Positions 43,136 to 56,672 are shown, counted from the first letter of the stretch. The stretch: 64,000 bases of DNA from Bryopsis sp. KO-2023 (GCA_030272585.1 BSYQ01000004.1:6944001-7008000), one strand, 5' to 3'. Notes: generated by a model not told the origin, from the letters alone. Numbers and translations are program-made.

Positions 43136-43301
43136 GGTCCTCAATGCTGCCTCTTCGTTCTTTTCAGTTTCTACTGGAACCAATGTCAAATTTGGGCAGT
43201 CGACCCCCACCGGGGTTTGCTACTAGTTGGTCCAGTTTGGACATTGCGAAGCAGTTGGCTGTTGATGGCGGTGGTGCAGGTCGGCTGAGTTCGAGGTATG
43301 A
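43136..43301 (+). CDS. Possible exon, unrecognised
   Basis: After a TTTTCAG acceptor near 43160 a frame reads FLLEPMSNLGSRPPPGF ... SLDIAKQLAVDGGGAGRLSS to a GTATGA donor at about 43300. Composition suggests coding, but no partner exons could be placed. Confidence 0.25.
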
Positions 43302-45616
43302 AGGCAAGCAAGAGGGGGGGGGCTATATGCCCATGGGAAAAATGGTGGGAAGAAACTGGACTATTGGTGGTGATAACGGACGAGTCATGTGAGGGGGCAA
43401 AACAAAGCTGCAATGTTTTAGGAAAAAACTGGAAGAAAGAAAGGGAAGAAAAAAGTGGGGGGGAATAGCCCCTTCAAAAATAATAGAAAAAGTCGAGCTT
43501 GGAGCTTGTTTGTTTGATTTATTTTTTCTTCTTTGTTTGCTGTTATCTTCTTTTTTTCATTGTAGCTCCTTCAGAGTTTGGATTGGTTTTTCGGTTTAAA
43601 AAAAAAAAAAGAAATTGAGGGGGGGGGGGGGGGAACTTGGTTGCCACCTTTTGCTTGGGATTTTGCTGTTCAAAGCCAAAACGACACGGATTTTTATTTG
43701 CATGCATGCATGTGTGCATGGATATATATCCCAAAGCTGTCGGTGGATGTATGATTAGTTTGTGTGTCATTATGATATCAGCAGAATTGGGGGGAAAATA
43801 TTCTAATACGTCTGCGTATGTACAATGAATGTTTGGGTGTGGAAAGCAACAGTTGATGCATTGATCTCCCCCCAAAAAACAGACAAGCAGGGATGGGGTG
43901 AAATATGGCCCATAAAAAATGTTTGTTGGAGGGTAATATCTGAAAACTTTAAAATAGCTAAGAAATTTCGTCAAGAAATTTGATAAGAAAAAAGGGGTTG
44001 CTATTTTTGTACGATCGTTTTGATGTTTGGAGCGAAAATGTTTTGTTGCTGGAGGGAGGAAAAAAAAAGAGCGCTACGTTCTGGCATGAAATTCAAATCA
44101 GCTATCCCAAAACTTTTGCGTGTTTGGACGACTCGGGTGCAGAGTGCACCGCAACCCCTTAAGGCTGAGACTAGCCACAACACCTCAATGTCAAGCTTGA
44201 GACGTTACGGTCTCAAGTCTGTTGTGTTGTTCTCATAACTCCGCCCATCTCACACGACGTCTCACGTCAGTCGACTCTCCTGCGATGGGTTTCCGTTACA
44301 GACGTCCACTCGACGTCGTTTCACTCTCTCACTCTCAACCGTTTGTTGGAACACCGCTCGAGTACAAGCTTTGTTCTAGCGACTCGCTGTAAATGTGTTC
44401 GTTTACATGTGTTGTGTCTGGCCTTTTAAAGCACAAGGAGTTTCTGGCGCGCGACCCTTCGTCGTCCCCGCCAAAAACGCCCAATGAAACTGCAGCTGAA
44501 ACGGCACGGCTTACAGTCACAACCGCCGTGCCGCTTCACACTTACTGCACTTCGAATATCCCATGTCCCAATCTGTTTGTACTGTTCCCCCCAAAGTCCC
44601 TTAATAATATTATTCATCCCACCATCCCCTTCTGTTCATTCACCCTTTTCACAACACAAGTCCCACTCCTAAAAATAATCGCAAGCCCAACCCCAGGCTA
44701 GAATCGCAATCACAAGTCGAAGCCGAGGGAGACCCTTGCTAAGAATCACAAGTCGAAGCCGAGGGAGACCCTTGCTAAGAGGAACCTCCTGCGGCTGAGA
44801 TAGAAAGTGGAGTCCTCTGGAGGGTGGACGCTGAGGGGACCTCGATAACTCGAAGGAAACATAACGTAAAACCTGCCCAGAGCTCCCACTCTCAGGACAG
44901 TCCTGAACAAAAATTGGAATTATTTTCTTTGTGCTAATGTTTGCTTGTGAGAAATTCTGAACCAGAAATTCTGATGTCGACCTCGCTGGGAGTTGAACCC
45001 AGCGCTAGAACCGCAAAGGTCTTTTTTGTACATAGAGCGATCAGCGTAGAGACAGACATTCTGGTTATTGTTTCAGAAATGTGTTGTGTTGTTGTGGTAG
45101 TACGTCTGCTGTGTTGCTTCTTAGACCATCGCAGCCTTACAAGGAGGCTCAAGTTTCCAAGGGTGGAGCAGACATCATGGTGGAAAAAGTGTTCTCCGGA
45201 TTCTGTGTTGCTGATGAAGGTGAGGGGTGAAAACGAGGAGCACAGTGTATCTAATGCTTACAGGTGCAAACAATATTCGAATGTAGCTGGCAGATTTGAA
45301 ATATAGATCAAATCCACAATCTCGACCCCCTCCGGTGGCCTCGGGGGATTCTTTTCTCCAGGGGGGGCAAGCAACATGTTTCTGAGAGGGAAGAATGCAA
45401 AAAAGACCTGAATGGCTGGCTGCGAGAAATCATGGGCCACAAGTCATTCATGCTAAATTATCTTCCCGTTCAAAAAAACACTTCCACCCAATCGAAGAAA
45501 GAATGTGCGTCCCCTTTTCAATGTTGTGCAGGAAGGTCACGAAAATTTCCTGCCTGCGTCCCACCCCACATAAACAAACTCGAATTTAAGATCAGGCCTT
45601 TACCGATTCCCTCGAA
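43302..45616. other. No gene recognised; poly-G run, 36-bp duplication, T-arm-like hairpin
   Basis: A poly-G tract at about 43618-43633; a direct duplication of a 36-bp unit (44708-44743, 44744-44779; AATCACAAGTCGAAGCCG...); a tRNA T-arm-like hairpin (GCTGGG, loop AGTTGAA, CCCAGC) at 44985-45003 on the minus strand; a possible exon at about 45125-45222 ending in GTGAGG. None is a supported gene. Confidence 0.4.
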
Positions 45617-45638
45617 ACTGGATTCAATTGAATCCAGT
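45617..45638. repeat. Perfect 22-nt palindrome
   Basis: ACTGGATTCAA is followed immediately by its exact reverse complement, with no loop. Confidence 0.9.
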
Positions 45639-46041
45639 CTCAATTGTGGTGGTCGACTATTATTCTCCAACAAATAAAAGATGGGGCCACACCATATTTG
45701 TTTGTTTGTTTGAGAGAGGGGTGTCCAGAGTTTTAGAATAGAACAGCTGGGATCATAGTTTTGGGCTTCCCCTTTGGGAGGGAATACGCAACAGGCACTG
45801 AGAACGTTTTTGCATTGGGTTCGTCTTTGAAATTGAAATATTTTCTTGTCCAAGTTTGAGGGATTTGCAGGGAGTGCTTGTTCCAAAAGACAAGATTTGC
45901 CACTACTTTTGAAGGATGGACTATTGTGAGGGGCTAAAGAATATTCAAAGCTTTGAATAAGGGTGCAGTTTTTCTTTTTTTGTTCGAGTTTTAAAGGACC
46001 CACTTTCTCGATCAAACCACAATTCATACATATATCCTCCT

Positions 46042-47382
46042 TCATTCCAACATCTCCCACTGATCAAATTCCTCCTCATCAATTTTTCTCTCCACATCAA
46101 CGCCTCCAATCTCTTTGAGAAAAGAGACTTCTTCGTCTGGCACATTCTTACCTCTCCAAATAAATGCCTTTCCATGACCCAAGCTACCCACTTTCTTCCA
46201 AACATTTTCAGCTTGAGGTGCAACATAGCTACCACCCCCTCCGGCGCCGTTATTGCACCCAGCACTGCCCCCAGAGTAACCTCCTCCACCACCAACCCCA
46301 TTCCCTCCACCACCAAAACCCCCGTTATCATTCGGAGCTGAAGTTTTTGGTTTTGCAAGTGCCACAGGGCCAGCATTCCATCCAAGACCTCCATAACCCC
46401 AAGGAAGATTGTTAACTCCGTTCCCTCCCTTTTTTCCACCCAAAATTTTGGGTTTCGCACTGGATCCATCTTCATTTAAACTGCCATTCTGACCAGAAAA
46501 ATCTATATCTGTACTCCCACCTCCTCCCGCTGCCAAAAGTAAGGAAAGCTTCTTCTTTTTCAGAGCGAGGAAGGTGCCACCACCACCACCAGTGTATCTG
46601 TTCTTGTATTCCTTACTTATCAAAAGCCTTGACATTCCCCCCGTCAAGATTTGGATGACATCACCAGCCTGCAATTCAAAAGATCCCCCAATCATTGCAC
46701 CCATGCCGCCTTGTGACCAACAGGGCTGGCCGACATCAGCTTGATCGGCTGCTTTTGCCCCCACAGCAACCAAGTGATACCACCCAGATTCTGGGACCTT
46801 CCATTCCTGCCATTTTTCGTTTTCCTTGGAATACCTGAAGGCGGCCAGGGGATCTCCTGTGTCCCTTTTCAGATATTTCATGCAAGCCTTTTCCACCCAG
46901 TCCATTTCATACATTTTTGCAGCAACCATAACGCCAACGACGTTATCGTCGTTCAAATCACCGTCGCCAGTGTAACACGCTCGCAGGATCCACTTCAGCG
47001 CCGCCGAATCGACGTCGGTCGCAGACACCAATTTCGAATCACCTCGGGAGGAAAAGAGTTTTTTGAAATATGGACTGGCGACCTCCAACACGAACTTCTC
47101 GCAATGAAACGTCTGGCCATCCTTGGATTCAAAAACGACATCGCTCATTTTCGGGTCGTTGAAGCATTTCGCCCAGTTTTTGTGATGGACGGCATAGTTT
47201 TCCACCAGCACCTGTCCAGACACAGTCTTTAAACAGTTCTCAAACAGTTTTCGGACGATCCAATCGATCGGTGAGGAACAGTGAGCTGCCGCACACTTCC
47301 CATCACTGGAGCGAATTGGTGCCCTTTTTCTGTAAACAATTGAGCAGCAAGCCAAACCTGAAACACTGAGAAAATGAGTCAC
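46042..47382 (-). CDS. BTB plus glycine-rich-domain protein, copy 1
   Basis: 446 codons in one frame. A BTB/POZ domain spans about residues 70-180 (SDVVFESKDGQTFHCEKFVL, then FKKLF, then a helix with MYEMDWVEKACMKYL). From about 205 to 415 a glycine-rich domain (GWYHLVAVGAKAADQ; GGMGAMIGGSFELQAGDVIQ; GGGGGTFLALKK; LLLAAGGGGS; GGGGYSGG) resembles the Gly_rich domain of ALK/LTK-type proteins. BTB domains dimerise and often recruit cullin-3; the role of this fusion is unknown. No signal peptide is obvious. The start is uncertain: the second copy begins MSEQVLVENYAV, and here the matching position is GTGTCTGGACAG|GTGCTG, which could also be a splice acceptor. Closely similar to the 62.4-kb gene, so a recent duplication. 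Confidence 0.85.
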   Translation of the reverse strand: MTHFLSVSGLACCSIVYRKRAPIRSSDGKCAAAHCSSPIDWIVRKLFENCLKTVSGQVLVENYAVHHKNWAKCFNDPKMSDVVFESKDGQTFHCEKFVLEVASPYFKKLFSSRGDSKLVSATDVDSAALKWILRACYTGDGDLNDDNVVGVMVAAKMYEMDWVEKACMKYLKRDTGDPLAAFRYSKENEKWQEWKVPESGWYHLVAVGAKAADQADVGQPCWSQGGMGAMIGGSFELQAGDVIQILTGGMSRLLISKEYKNRYTGGGGGTFLALKKKKLSLLLAAGGGGSTDIDFSGQNGSLNEDGSSAKPKILGGKKGGNGVNNLPWGYGGLGWNAGPVALAKPKTSAPNDNGGFGGGGNGVGGGGGYSGGSAGCNNGAGGGGSYVAPQAENVWKKVGSLGHGKAFIWRGKNVPDEEVSFLKEIGGVDVERKIDEEEFDQWEMLE

Positions 47383-49742
47383 GAAACTCTCCCGACTTGG
47401 GTTTCAAACTCATACCATCGCTCATCACCTCCCTAGCCAAACCCAGCAACGAATGTGTGTCGAACTCACCCCAACACTCACGTTGACTGACTTTTATACG
47501 TCAAGCATCATCTCTCTTTTTACTGGATCCTTGCTTTTGTCCCACCCTTTATGTGATTCATCATTTAGTCAACTCGCAATCTTGATTCTCTTTTTTTCAG
47601 GATCCAGTAGAATTTTTGCTTCCATGCTTTTTTCGCTGATGAAAGGAACCAGAGACAAAACACATAGAACAAACAAGACAAGCAAAAACAATATTCAAAG
47701 ACACTGGTGATTGGTGATGGTGACAATCCTCTCCTTCCAAAACAATAATATCTTAATGACTAATAAACTACCCAAACATCGGAACACAGAGGTGGCCATA
47801 GTCACTCCTTCACACAAGCGGGCTTGTGTGAGAACGATGGCTTTTCTTTGTCACAAGACACCTGCCCTGCCAAGGATTGAACTATTTCTCAATAAATAGG
47901 TCTTTTTTCTCTGTTGATATCAATATCTATGGACATCAATCAATTTAATCTCTGTTCTGATCTATTCATTGGTAGCTCTATGAAATCTTGTTTTTGTTCG
48001 TTTGACAATTTTGATTTGGTCTGCAGTCGGCATGGAAGAAATTACAAGGACAACCCGTGAAAGGGGGTTAATTAACCGTCAGCTCGAAATTTGTCAAGAC
48101 TGGGTCGGGATCGAAGTGTCCACAGCTTTTTTCTGTTGAAAGGAATGCCCTTTTGGGCAGAAGACAAGATGGGTCAATGAAAAACGTGCGAATGTTCCTA
48201 TCTCCTGGAGCATACGCACATCCCACCATACCTTAACCAGTATATTTATGCACACTGTAGTGGATTCTGGACCAAGCATATACCAGCCTCACTGAGCTGG
48301 AGTCAAGCGGATCGACGGAGATTGATTTGGTCGACGTGTATGGTACCTTCGTCCCTTTTGCATCCTCCAGTGCATCTGGAGATGTCTCCTTCCCAGAGCC
48401 AATCAGCGCAGCCTGGGCCGAAGCCACCTTGGGAGGTGGCCATAGGCACCCCATCTCATGCGCTGCCAACCTCACGGAGGAGGAGTCGAGAAGTCTTTGG
48501 AGATAGTTTACTCCAAGGGTGTCCCGAATCTCAGGAATTCCAGGGTGTTAGTTGGACCCTGAAGATGGCTGGCCTCGCAAGCAGACTCGTGTCCGCGGGC
48601 TCAGAAGGTTTTGCAGCGTTGTGTTCCTGCTGTATTCTGATTTCTGCTACACCAATGAATATCTATTGTTTCCAAACCATGCCAAAGAACCCGTTTTGAA
48701 CAATTTTGCCCAAAACTTCCGCCAAGAGAAAATGCTAATTGATTGTGTGAACAGATGGCTTACAATAACTCTCAAGCACACAAAGGCGCAAAAAACGAGC
48801 CTGTTCTCTTGATGTTGAATTTGAACATGCCCACCCTCACCATCCCACTTGGCTTTCTAGCATTCATGTTTCACAGTATTCTCGTTCATTGACTTTTTCC
48901 AGATGCCACTTAAGTGTCAATCCCCGATCATAAGAAAAGTGGGTTATATAAAAAGGGGGTGGGCAAAAAAAATTAAGTCCTTGCCAACAATGCAGAGAGA
49001 GAGAAAGCTTTAGACAAATCTCAGGTACTCCATAAAATTCGTCATTTTTTGGCTGCTTCTTTGGTTGTAGGATCCCTGCTTTTGTTCCATTGTTTCCTAT
49101 AGAAAAATGGAATTGTGATACTGGGATGAATCACAATGCAACCAGAGCACCATGATGGTTTCAGCAAGGCAAAGTACTCGCAGTGACCATACTCCAACTA
49201 ATAGAGAAAACAGCAATAACTAGTTCGGGCACATGATATGCAGAAGATATGGGAAAGAATGCAACCCATCGAGTCATCATTCAACAGCAAAATTTACCTA
49301 CACGCTCTCACAGGAAATGCACAGCTGTGACTGCAGCCAGTCATTTCCCTCAATTGGTACCTGAGTGCTATTTCATCATCAACAGTCCTGAAAGCCATAT
49401 GCCCAATCCAATCTACTTCCCACCCCAGACACTTCTCATCCTCCAAACCACCCCCAAAAAGCAAAATACCACAAAAAAGAAAAGCAAAGCCACCACAAAT
49501 ACCCTGTCCTCTTCCCTTATTTCGATATACCTGACGAGGGCATCTATCAAATCATCAACATCCCCAACCCTGCCTGCCTCCTCTACCTCCAAAAAAAAAT
49601 TACCAAAAAAAGTTGGCCAGCGGGAGCTTCCCCCGCTTGACCCTAGAATAAGATCCTACCCGCATGCATCCTTTCAACAATTTTACCTACCAACCACACA
49701 CCATACAAAATAAAAAAGATACAAATTTGCCATTGCTTGTCC
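47383..49742. other. No gene recognised
   Basis: The region upstream of BTB copy 1 contains, at about 47485-47520, a short stretch (TACGTCAAGCATCATCTCTCT) that is also present in the LINE sequence upstream of BTB copy 2 (about 62090), same orientation relative to the gene. A frame at about 48280-48507 (GSTEIDLVDVYGTFVPFASS) looks coding but is isolated. Confidence 0.5.
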
Positions 49743-51153
49743 TTAGTTGCACCTGCATGCACTGTCGGAGTCTTTCTCTTTCCATCCCTGGACACTGCCT
49801 TCGTTTGCCCTGACATATCGTCCGCAAGAATCACCGTTCACAAGTCTGCCTTCGCAACATTGCTTCTGGACACCGGAGCAGATAGGCCTGAGTTTGGCTT
49901 GAGTCTCAGCATCGCCAGAAGCTTCCGCTGTGCTTTCACCTCCAACAGAAACTGAGACTGCATCTGTGTCCACATTAGCCTGCTCCTGGGAGTCGATTTG
50001 AACATCGGCAACTGCTGCAGCACCAGACTCGGCGAAGTCTGTTCAGAAAAACAACATAAAGGTTAAAACACAGAACTATCCATCAAAAGCAGGAGATTCC
50101 ACTTTCTGAAAGAAATGTCAAAAACAACACATTGTGCATTATTATCTTGAAAAAAGCTGCAAGAAGGAATTTTAAGCCTTCCATTAAAATTGCGGATCCT
50201 GGTTGGGTAGCTTTTCGAAGTGAAGTCCACTCACTCTCAACGGCGAAAGCGAAAGCTTCTCCGATGGCAGTGGCAACGACTGTCGCAACGCTTGACGCAA
50301 CTGCTTCCGAGGTTGCTTTGGCGAATCCCCCCGTGGTCGACAACTTCACGTCGACGTTTGCAACGGCCGAAACGATCGCAGCCGCCACGTCCTCAGCCTT
50401 CACCTCCGATCCTGCGTAGTTCTCGTTGCTGGTGGCTTCCGCCACGGCTCCAGCGATCGCCTTACCGAAGATCTCAGCCTGCGCCTTCGCGCTCGCCCTG
50501 CCATCCCAAATCGAGACAAATTTCAGAAACGCCGCCACATTTCCTAACGCATCGTTGTTGCTGCGACTGCCTCAGTTCACAGATTAAGGATATTACTTCG
50601 CTTGCGACGTGGCGGTTCCTTGGCCCTCGACGAAAACGGTTCCGGTAGCTCTTGCCCACGCCTCGGCGAAAGCAACTCCAACGTCTTCCGCGACAGCAGA
50701 CGCGATCGCTTCAGAATCTGCTCCATCGGCTCTCGCATCCGCAAACGCTTGCGCGAAAACTTCTTCGACGGTGGTTCCAGCTGCACTCTGATTGCACACA
50801 CGCGAAAAGTTTCAATGACAACATGTTTTATCAACGTCGAAAGAATAAAGAGGTTCTCAGTTCAACAGCGGATTGCCCCAGTAGGCCCTGGAGGCAGAAC
50901 TCACGCTGGACTCGGCCTTCGACGTCGAAATCGCCACACTGCGCTTCAAATCTCTCAACCCTTCGCAAAAAAGTCCAAGACGACCGTTCTCAACAATTAT
51001 GGTTTGCAAACCATAAGCAAACAAACCCAGTTTCCCCCCCCCACAGCATCATCTGGAGTGTCAAAAACCAAAAACGATTCCGATCGGCAGTAAGAAGTTA
51101 CCCAAAGCGGAGCCGGCCAGACAGAGCATCATAACAGCGGCGATCGCCCTCAT
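49743..51153 (-). CDS. Secreted alanine-rich protein with cysteine-rich tail
   Basis: Four exons on the minus strand, all junctions phase-compatible: 51153-51102, 50780-50597, 50497-50235, 50038-49743; 795 nt, 264 residues. Residues 1-18 (MRAIAAVMMLCLAGSALA) form a clear signal peptide. The mature protein is Ala/Val/Glu/Ser-rich with short helix-like repeats (EEVFAQAFADARADG; EAIASAVAEDVGVAFAEA; GKAIAGAVAEATS; SSVATVVATAIGEAFAFA). A C-terminal 50 residues carry six Cys (CSGVQKQCC ... SCGRY ... ACRC) likely in disulphides. It looks like a silk-like or matrix/coat protein by composition, but I recognise no family. An extra exon between 51060 and 50880 is possible. It is divergent from the S28 peptidase gene, start codons 0.9 kb apart. 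Confidence 0.75.
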
Positions 51154-52027
51154 TGTGATAAGTCTTTCAACGCTGAAAGCGCACGAAGCAGGAAAGCGGC
51201 ACAATGTATTGAGAAAGAAGGCAAACCCCGAACGCTTGGAGAAAATGGCACTCAGGGAAACACTTGGTTGCTTGTTGATCGTTGGGAAGTTCGTTTGTTT
51301 TTGTAGGGGACGTCGCAGTGAAAACCCGCGCAAGGTCTTGTCAAATCAGTGACGCTCGGGTCAGCCCCTTGTGCAGTTGTTTCGTTGCCACTGGCAAGGT
51401 GCAATTTTTCCGACGAAGTAATTTTTCTTCGTGTGTAATCATGATTTCCGACGAAGCGAGTCCTGAAAGCGACCCTGCCAGCTGCTGTTCTGTGCTGTTC
51501 TGTTCACATTTGATTTTTACTGATCATTGTAATAGGAGAATGTCTCTCCTACACAATGTAATTTGATGTTTGTTTGTTTGTTTGTTCTGAAGAGAAGAAC
51601 CACTCAATCAATTAATGATTACATGTCGTCTGAGGAGCCACACCAACTTGCTTCTCAGGCAGCATTGCAATTCACCTGAATTGCAAAACAAGTAACAAAC
51701 AAACATGGAAATCCTGTGTAGAAGAAACGAAGAGTGGGAAAAGTGATAATAAACCTGGTTCCAAAAACTTGGAGGATTTGGACAGGTGCAAGAAATCAAA
51801 ACAGGGCGGATTAATTTCCATTAATTTTCTTGCTATGTTGTGGTTTGATAGACCAGCAGTCGATGGAATGCATTCAGTGGGTGGTGTCCTCAGGCTTCTC
51901 TTGAAGACCTGGAACAGAACACCTCGTACGATGCAGTTTAGATGTACTGGATGTACCGCATCCTCGTACGCTCCCCTTAAATAGTTCTTGAACGCACACG
52001 GCACCAGTCACGAGCAATCCGACAGCC
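51154..52027. promoter_or_regulatory. Divergent intergenic region; TATA-like box before the S28 gene
   Basis: Between two divergent start codons. CTTAAATAG at 51976-51984 lies about 45 bp before the peptidase ATG and could be a TATA box. No gene seen in the rest. Confidence 0.35.
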
Positions 52028-55000
52028 ATGAATCATTTGGGGGGTGTTTGTGTTTCTGTTTTTCTGTTCGGCGTCCTTTTGGTGGCGAGCGCCAGCCCTC
52101 CCGTGGCTGAACCACGAAGACCGCCCCATTTGCAACGGAGAGGTCCAACCAGATTTGATCCGCGACACCTTTTGGGGAGCGTTCGAAATGGGGTGCTCGA
52201 CGAGGAACCCATCAACATGTGCGAAGAGCGCTACCGCAACACGACGCTGGATCACTTCTCGTGGGTAAGTTTGACCAGAACGTGCGTCGTTCTTTTGGAT
52301 TGGTTTGGTGTTTTATTGATTCATCTCGTTTCCTGCACGACGCCGACGTTTTCTGAGTGCTGTGCTTTTTTAATTTCTGGGGTATTTTTCCAGGATGAAC
52401 AAGGTGGAACGATGACCTATAGACAGCGATACTTTTTCTGTGACAAATTCTGGAAAACGGAGGACGACGGCAGCAGAGGGCCGATCTTCCTGTACACAGG
52501 AAACGAAGCGGACGTCGAGCTGTACGTTACCATGACTAATCACAATTATGACCAATTCTCATCTTTCCTGCTCTCCACAATGGACTGAAGTTTTGTCCTT
52601 CAGTCACTCTATTTCCCTGAAATTTCCCTGGTCCGTTCCCTACTTGTTAGTTTTTGTAGTTCCCTACTTGTTAGTTTTTGTAAACTCATATTTTTTTTAA
52701 ATCGAAATTGTTTTGCACAAGGCCAAAAGATGCCGAGTGCAGCCCGTTCACGGAAATGTGTTATTGGCTGACTCAGAAACTGAATCGAGAACAGCCAGAA
52801 AAAACAGCTGACTGGAAAAAAGCTGAAAACTCACATATAAACGTATATGTTGTGTGGGCAGGTATCTGAATGCAACAGGATTGATGTGGGAATCGGCTCC
52901 AGAGTTTGGAGCTCTTTTGCTTTTCATTGAGCACAGGTGCAGACAGGGTCAAAAATAACAACAAACAGAGTTCAAGAAGAAAAAAAAAACGCAAGATATG
53001 CCTTCAAGAAACAAGCGAGAGAGAGAGAGAGAGTCTGTGAACAGTCTTTCATGGTTGCATGACTAAAAATAGAATTAAAAAAAAAACTTAAAATAAAGCA
53101 AATTTTTTTTGCTTTTATTAATTGTTGTTATCGTTGTCGCATCAATCGTCTTACCAGAAGCGGACTGAACCAAAAATTTGCAACGCTTTTTACTTCTTTG
53201 AATGGAAATGATCTGTTGGATTTTTTTTTTCTTCTGAAATTATTTGATTTTGGGGGGCTAGGTACTATGGGAAGTCGCTGCCTTTTGGAGATGATTTTGA
53301 ACAGCACAGGAATTATCTGACAGCGGAGCAAGCTATTGCTGATTACGTGGAGGTCGTCACTGAACTCAAGAAGGAATACAATGCTGAGGACAGCGCTGTG
53401 ATTGGCTTTGGAGGTTCCCTTGGTGAGTTTAATGTTTCTTGTTTTCACAGAAAAAGAAAGCCTTGAAAAAAAAATGTGTTTCACTTTTTTTTTTTTAATG
53501 TTTTTTTTTGGTGATGAGGATTGTTGCTTCTTATTGAGAGAGATTCAAGATATGAGATAGAAGAAGAGTATTTCGTCTCGTCTACAGAATTTTGTGTTGT
53601 TGCTCTTTCCTGGTTTTTTTGGGGGGTTGAAAGCTGCTGAAAATGCATTATTTGCTTTTTTCTGTTCTGGTGGAGATTTCCTCTGAACCCAACTTTTGAA
53701 TGAAATTAAGAAGCACCTTAGCTGAAAAAGGGTAAAAGACAATTTTGGAGGTTAAAAATGGATTTTGGATCTCCTGAGCAGGACATGTTTTCAGAGAACA
53801 CACACGACCAAACTGAACGGATGTTTTCTCTTACTCTGTCAGAAATTTGTCAGAAATTTTTTTAAGTAGATATTGTCTTTTTACTTCATTTCATCAAGTA
53901 GACTGCTGGTTAAGCCTGTTTTCTTGGTTTAATCCTGTCTGTTTGTTTTTCCAGGTGGAATGTACTGTTCTTGGATGCGAATGAAATACCCCCACATTGT
54001 GGATGGAGTTCTTGCTGCATCGGCTCCGATCTGGACTTTCATGGGAGAGGTATTTTTCGAAATTTTCTTCAAAAGCTAACTTTTCAAAAGCAACCTTTTT
54101 TGTGTCCAGACACAAGTCATTACCTTTTTTCCACTGAACACAGTGAAGGGCAGATACAAAAAGACAAAAGAAAGGAAACTATCAAATCAGATCAGTGGAA
54201 TGCATGCTGACTTGAAAAAAAAATAAAGAAAATTTGGTTATCAGATTTTTTTTGTTGTGAATAGGATCCTCCATACACTCCGAATGGATTCGCCAGAGTG
54301 GAAACTCGTGATGTGACCCCAGCAGCGGGGGCAGCCGCCGAATGCCAACCCAACATTCGAAGGATTTGGCCCACCATTTGGGAATATTCCTACACTGCAG
54401 AAAGTAGGTCATTTCTCGACACACCGATCAAGTTTTATCCATGGGGGTTCCCTCTGCAGTTCTCAATGGAAACAAATGCAGAAACCTTTTTTCCATGGCG
54501 GTCTTGTTATTGTCGCTGAAACCAGTAAAAGTTTGGCATGTCGCGCGCGGAATGGAGGGCTGTGTCTGACATATAGCCATTGTGCAATTTTCAACTGATC
54601 TGCAGTAGTTTTTCAGAAATGCCTTCCACCCTTGGTAAAAAATTTGGCAATCAAAGTGCACACGCAGGGGCATCCTTGCTGACCCTTCGCTTACTTCAAT
54701 GTCGATCTTGCCTGACCCCCGGTCTTCTGTCCAAATGTTACATTTTTTTTTTAATCCCTTTTTTCTTCTAAGCAACCTTTTTTTTTCTCGGATAGATCGA
54801 TCAGAGATGGCGAAAGCTATGAATTTCTGCGATGATATTGTTTTCGAAACGCCGGGGTCAACTTGGGATGCCATCTATTGGTTTACGAAAGCTGTCAGTA
54901 CCCTGGCTGAGGGAAGCTATTCTTTTCCCTCCGGCTATATGATCGATGGACAGGGCCTTTTGCCACCCTATCCTTTGAGGAAATTGTGCGACCATCTGGC

Positions 55001-56672
55001 GGAACCTCTGGAAGGCATGGATTTGCTGGCAGGTGAAGTTATTTTCTGCTTGTTTTGCTGGCTTTTCAAATTAGATCAAGCTGGGTGTTTTTCTGGTTTA
55101 TTTTTTTTCTGGCTTAGTTTCTATGGCACCATTTGATGGGGTGGTATATGAGTGGAAAAGATAGATTTTTAGTAAGGTTCATATTTTTGTGGGATTAATC
55201 AATCAATCAGTCGGGTGTGAAATAGCTTTCAAATTTCCATCCTCATCCAGAATCTGTTTTTTGTATTTTCTTCAGTTTTCCTTTTTTGAGGCAAGGGGCA
55301 AAACTGAAAAATTGCACAAACTTGTTTTTTCAAGGGAAAAAAAAAAGAGCAAAAAATGCTTATATCGAAGAAGGATTTTTTTTCCCCTTTGTTAAAGCTA
55401 TGGGAATGTTTGCACTGATGTTTTTGTTTCGTTTCCAGCTGCTGCTGTGGGTGCCAATATTTTCTACAACTACACTGGCACTAGAACTTGCAATGACTTC
55501 AGAAAGGCGGTCAACAAAGAGGATGAATTGGTGCTAGCAAACTGGGATTTTCAATATTGCACAGAGATGTTCCAGATTTGGGCTAAAGATGGAGGTATGG
55601 CTTTGCACATGTGTATCTTAGTAGTAAGACATCGGGGAAAAAAGTTAAAAGGAAAATTAGTCGGAAATCGGGAGGGGTGGAAATCCAAAGCAGAAAAAAA
55701 AGCCCTTTGAAAAGGCGTGATGAGACGCCTCTGTCTCCACTGGAACAAATCTGACTCTGTATTTTGGTTATGAGTTTTATGTGTCGTTTTGTTTTTCTTT
55801 TTGGATTAAAAAAAATTTAGTGTGATCAGGGTTGCAGACAGATTTGATGCTGTGAAATTTTTTCCCCAAAGTTCAACAATTTTTTTTTGTTCATTTTCAA
55901 AACGGTGCTTTTCAAAATCACTTATGGAGAAAATGCGATTGACATATCACTACTTTCGCTCGACGCAAGTCATGCTCTGTGTCGGTGGTTGCTTCGCCCC
56001 CAATTCTGTATTTCCTTTCAATATATATTTTTTAATTATTTTTTCGCGGTTTCTTTGCCACTGATTTTTGTTTCTTTTTTCCTTTTCTGTTTTTGTGCAG
56101 TGACGGACATGTATTGGGATTCTCCGTGGGACCCTGAAGGCACAATGGACTGGTGCTGGTCTTCCATTGGCGTCAAACCCAGACCTTACTGGGCCATTCA
56201 GGAATGGGGCGGTAAGAAAATTCAAACCGCTTCCAACATCATTTTCAGCAATGGAGAGTACGATCCCTGGTCAGCAGGCGGCGTTTTGAAAAACATTTCG
56301 GACTCCGTTGTTGCAGTCATGATCAAAGAGGTAGGGGCTTAATCAAATGTTTGTGTTTCGTTTTTTTTGTTTCAGTTTTTGGACACTTTTTCCTTCTGAA
56401 AAGGTTGCGAAATTATCATTTAACACCAAGAAGAAAGGGGGTGGGGAGAGATATGCTTAACATGATTCGGCATTGCTTTTCTAAATTTCTTTTGGGTCGG
56501 TTGAACGAGGAAAAGAAACAATGATATTGATGACATTGATTATCATTGATTATCAATGTCGTTATGTGAATGCAAATGCTCAACAAGTTTTTACGTCAAG
56601 GGACTTTATTCTGGAGCTGTTAAACTTCTCAAACAGTTATTCTTTTCTGGGTTGCCTGAGAAATAGTAAACT

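Noticed and set aside
52044-52268. Alternative frame with Met near the S28 start
   Set aside because: The frame from 52028 gives a signal peptide and joins the downstream family motifs in phase; the other does not.
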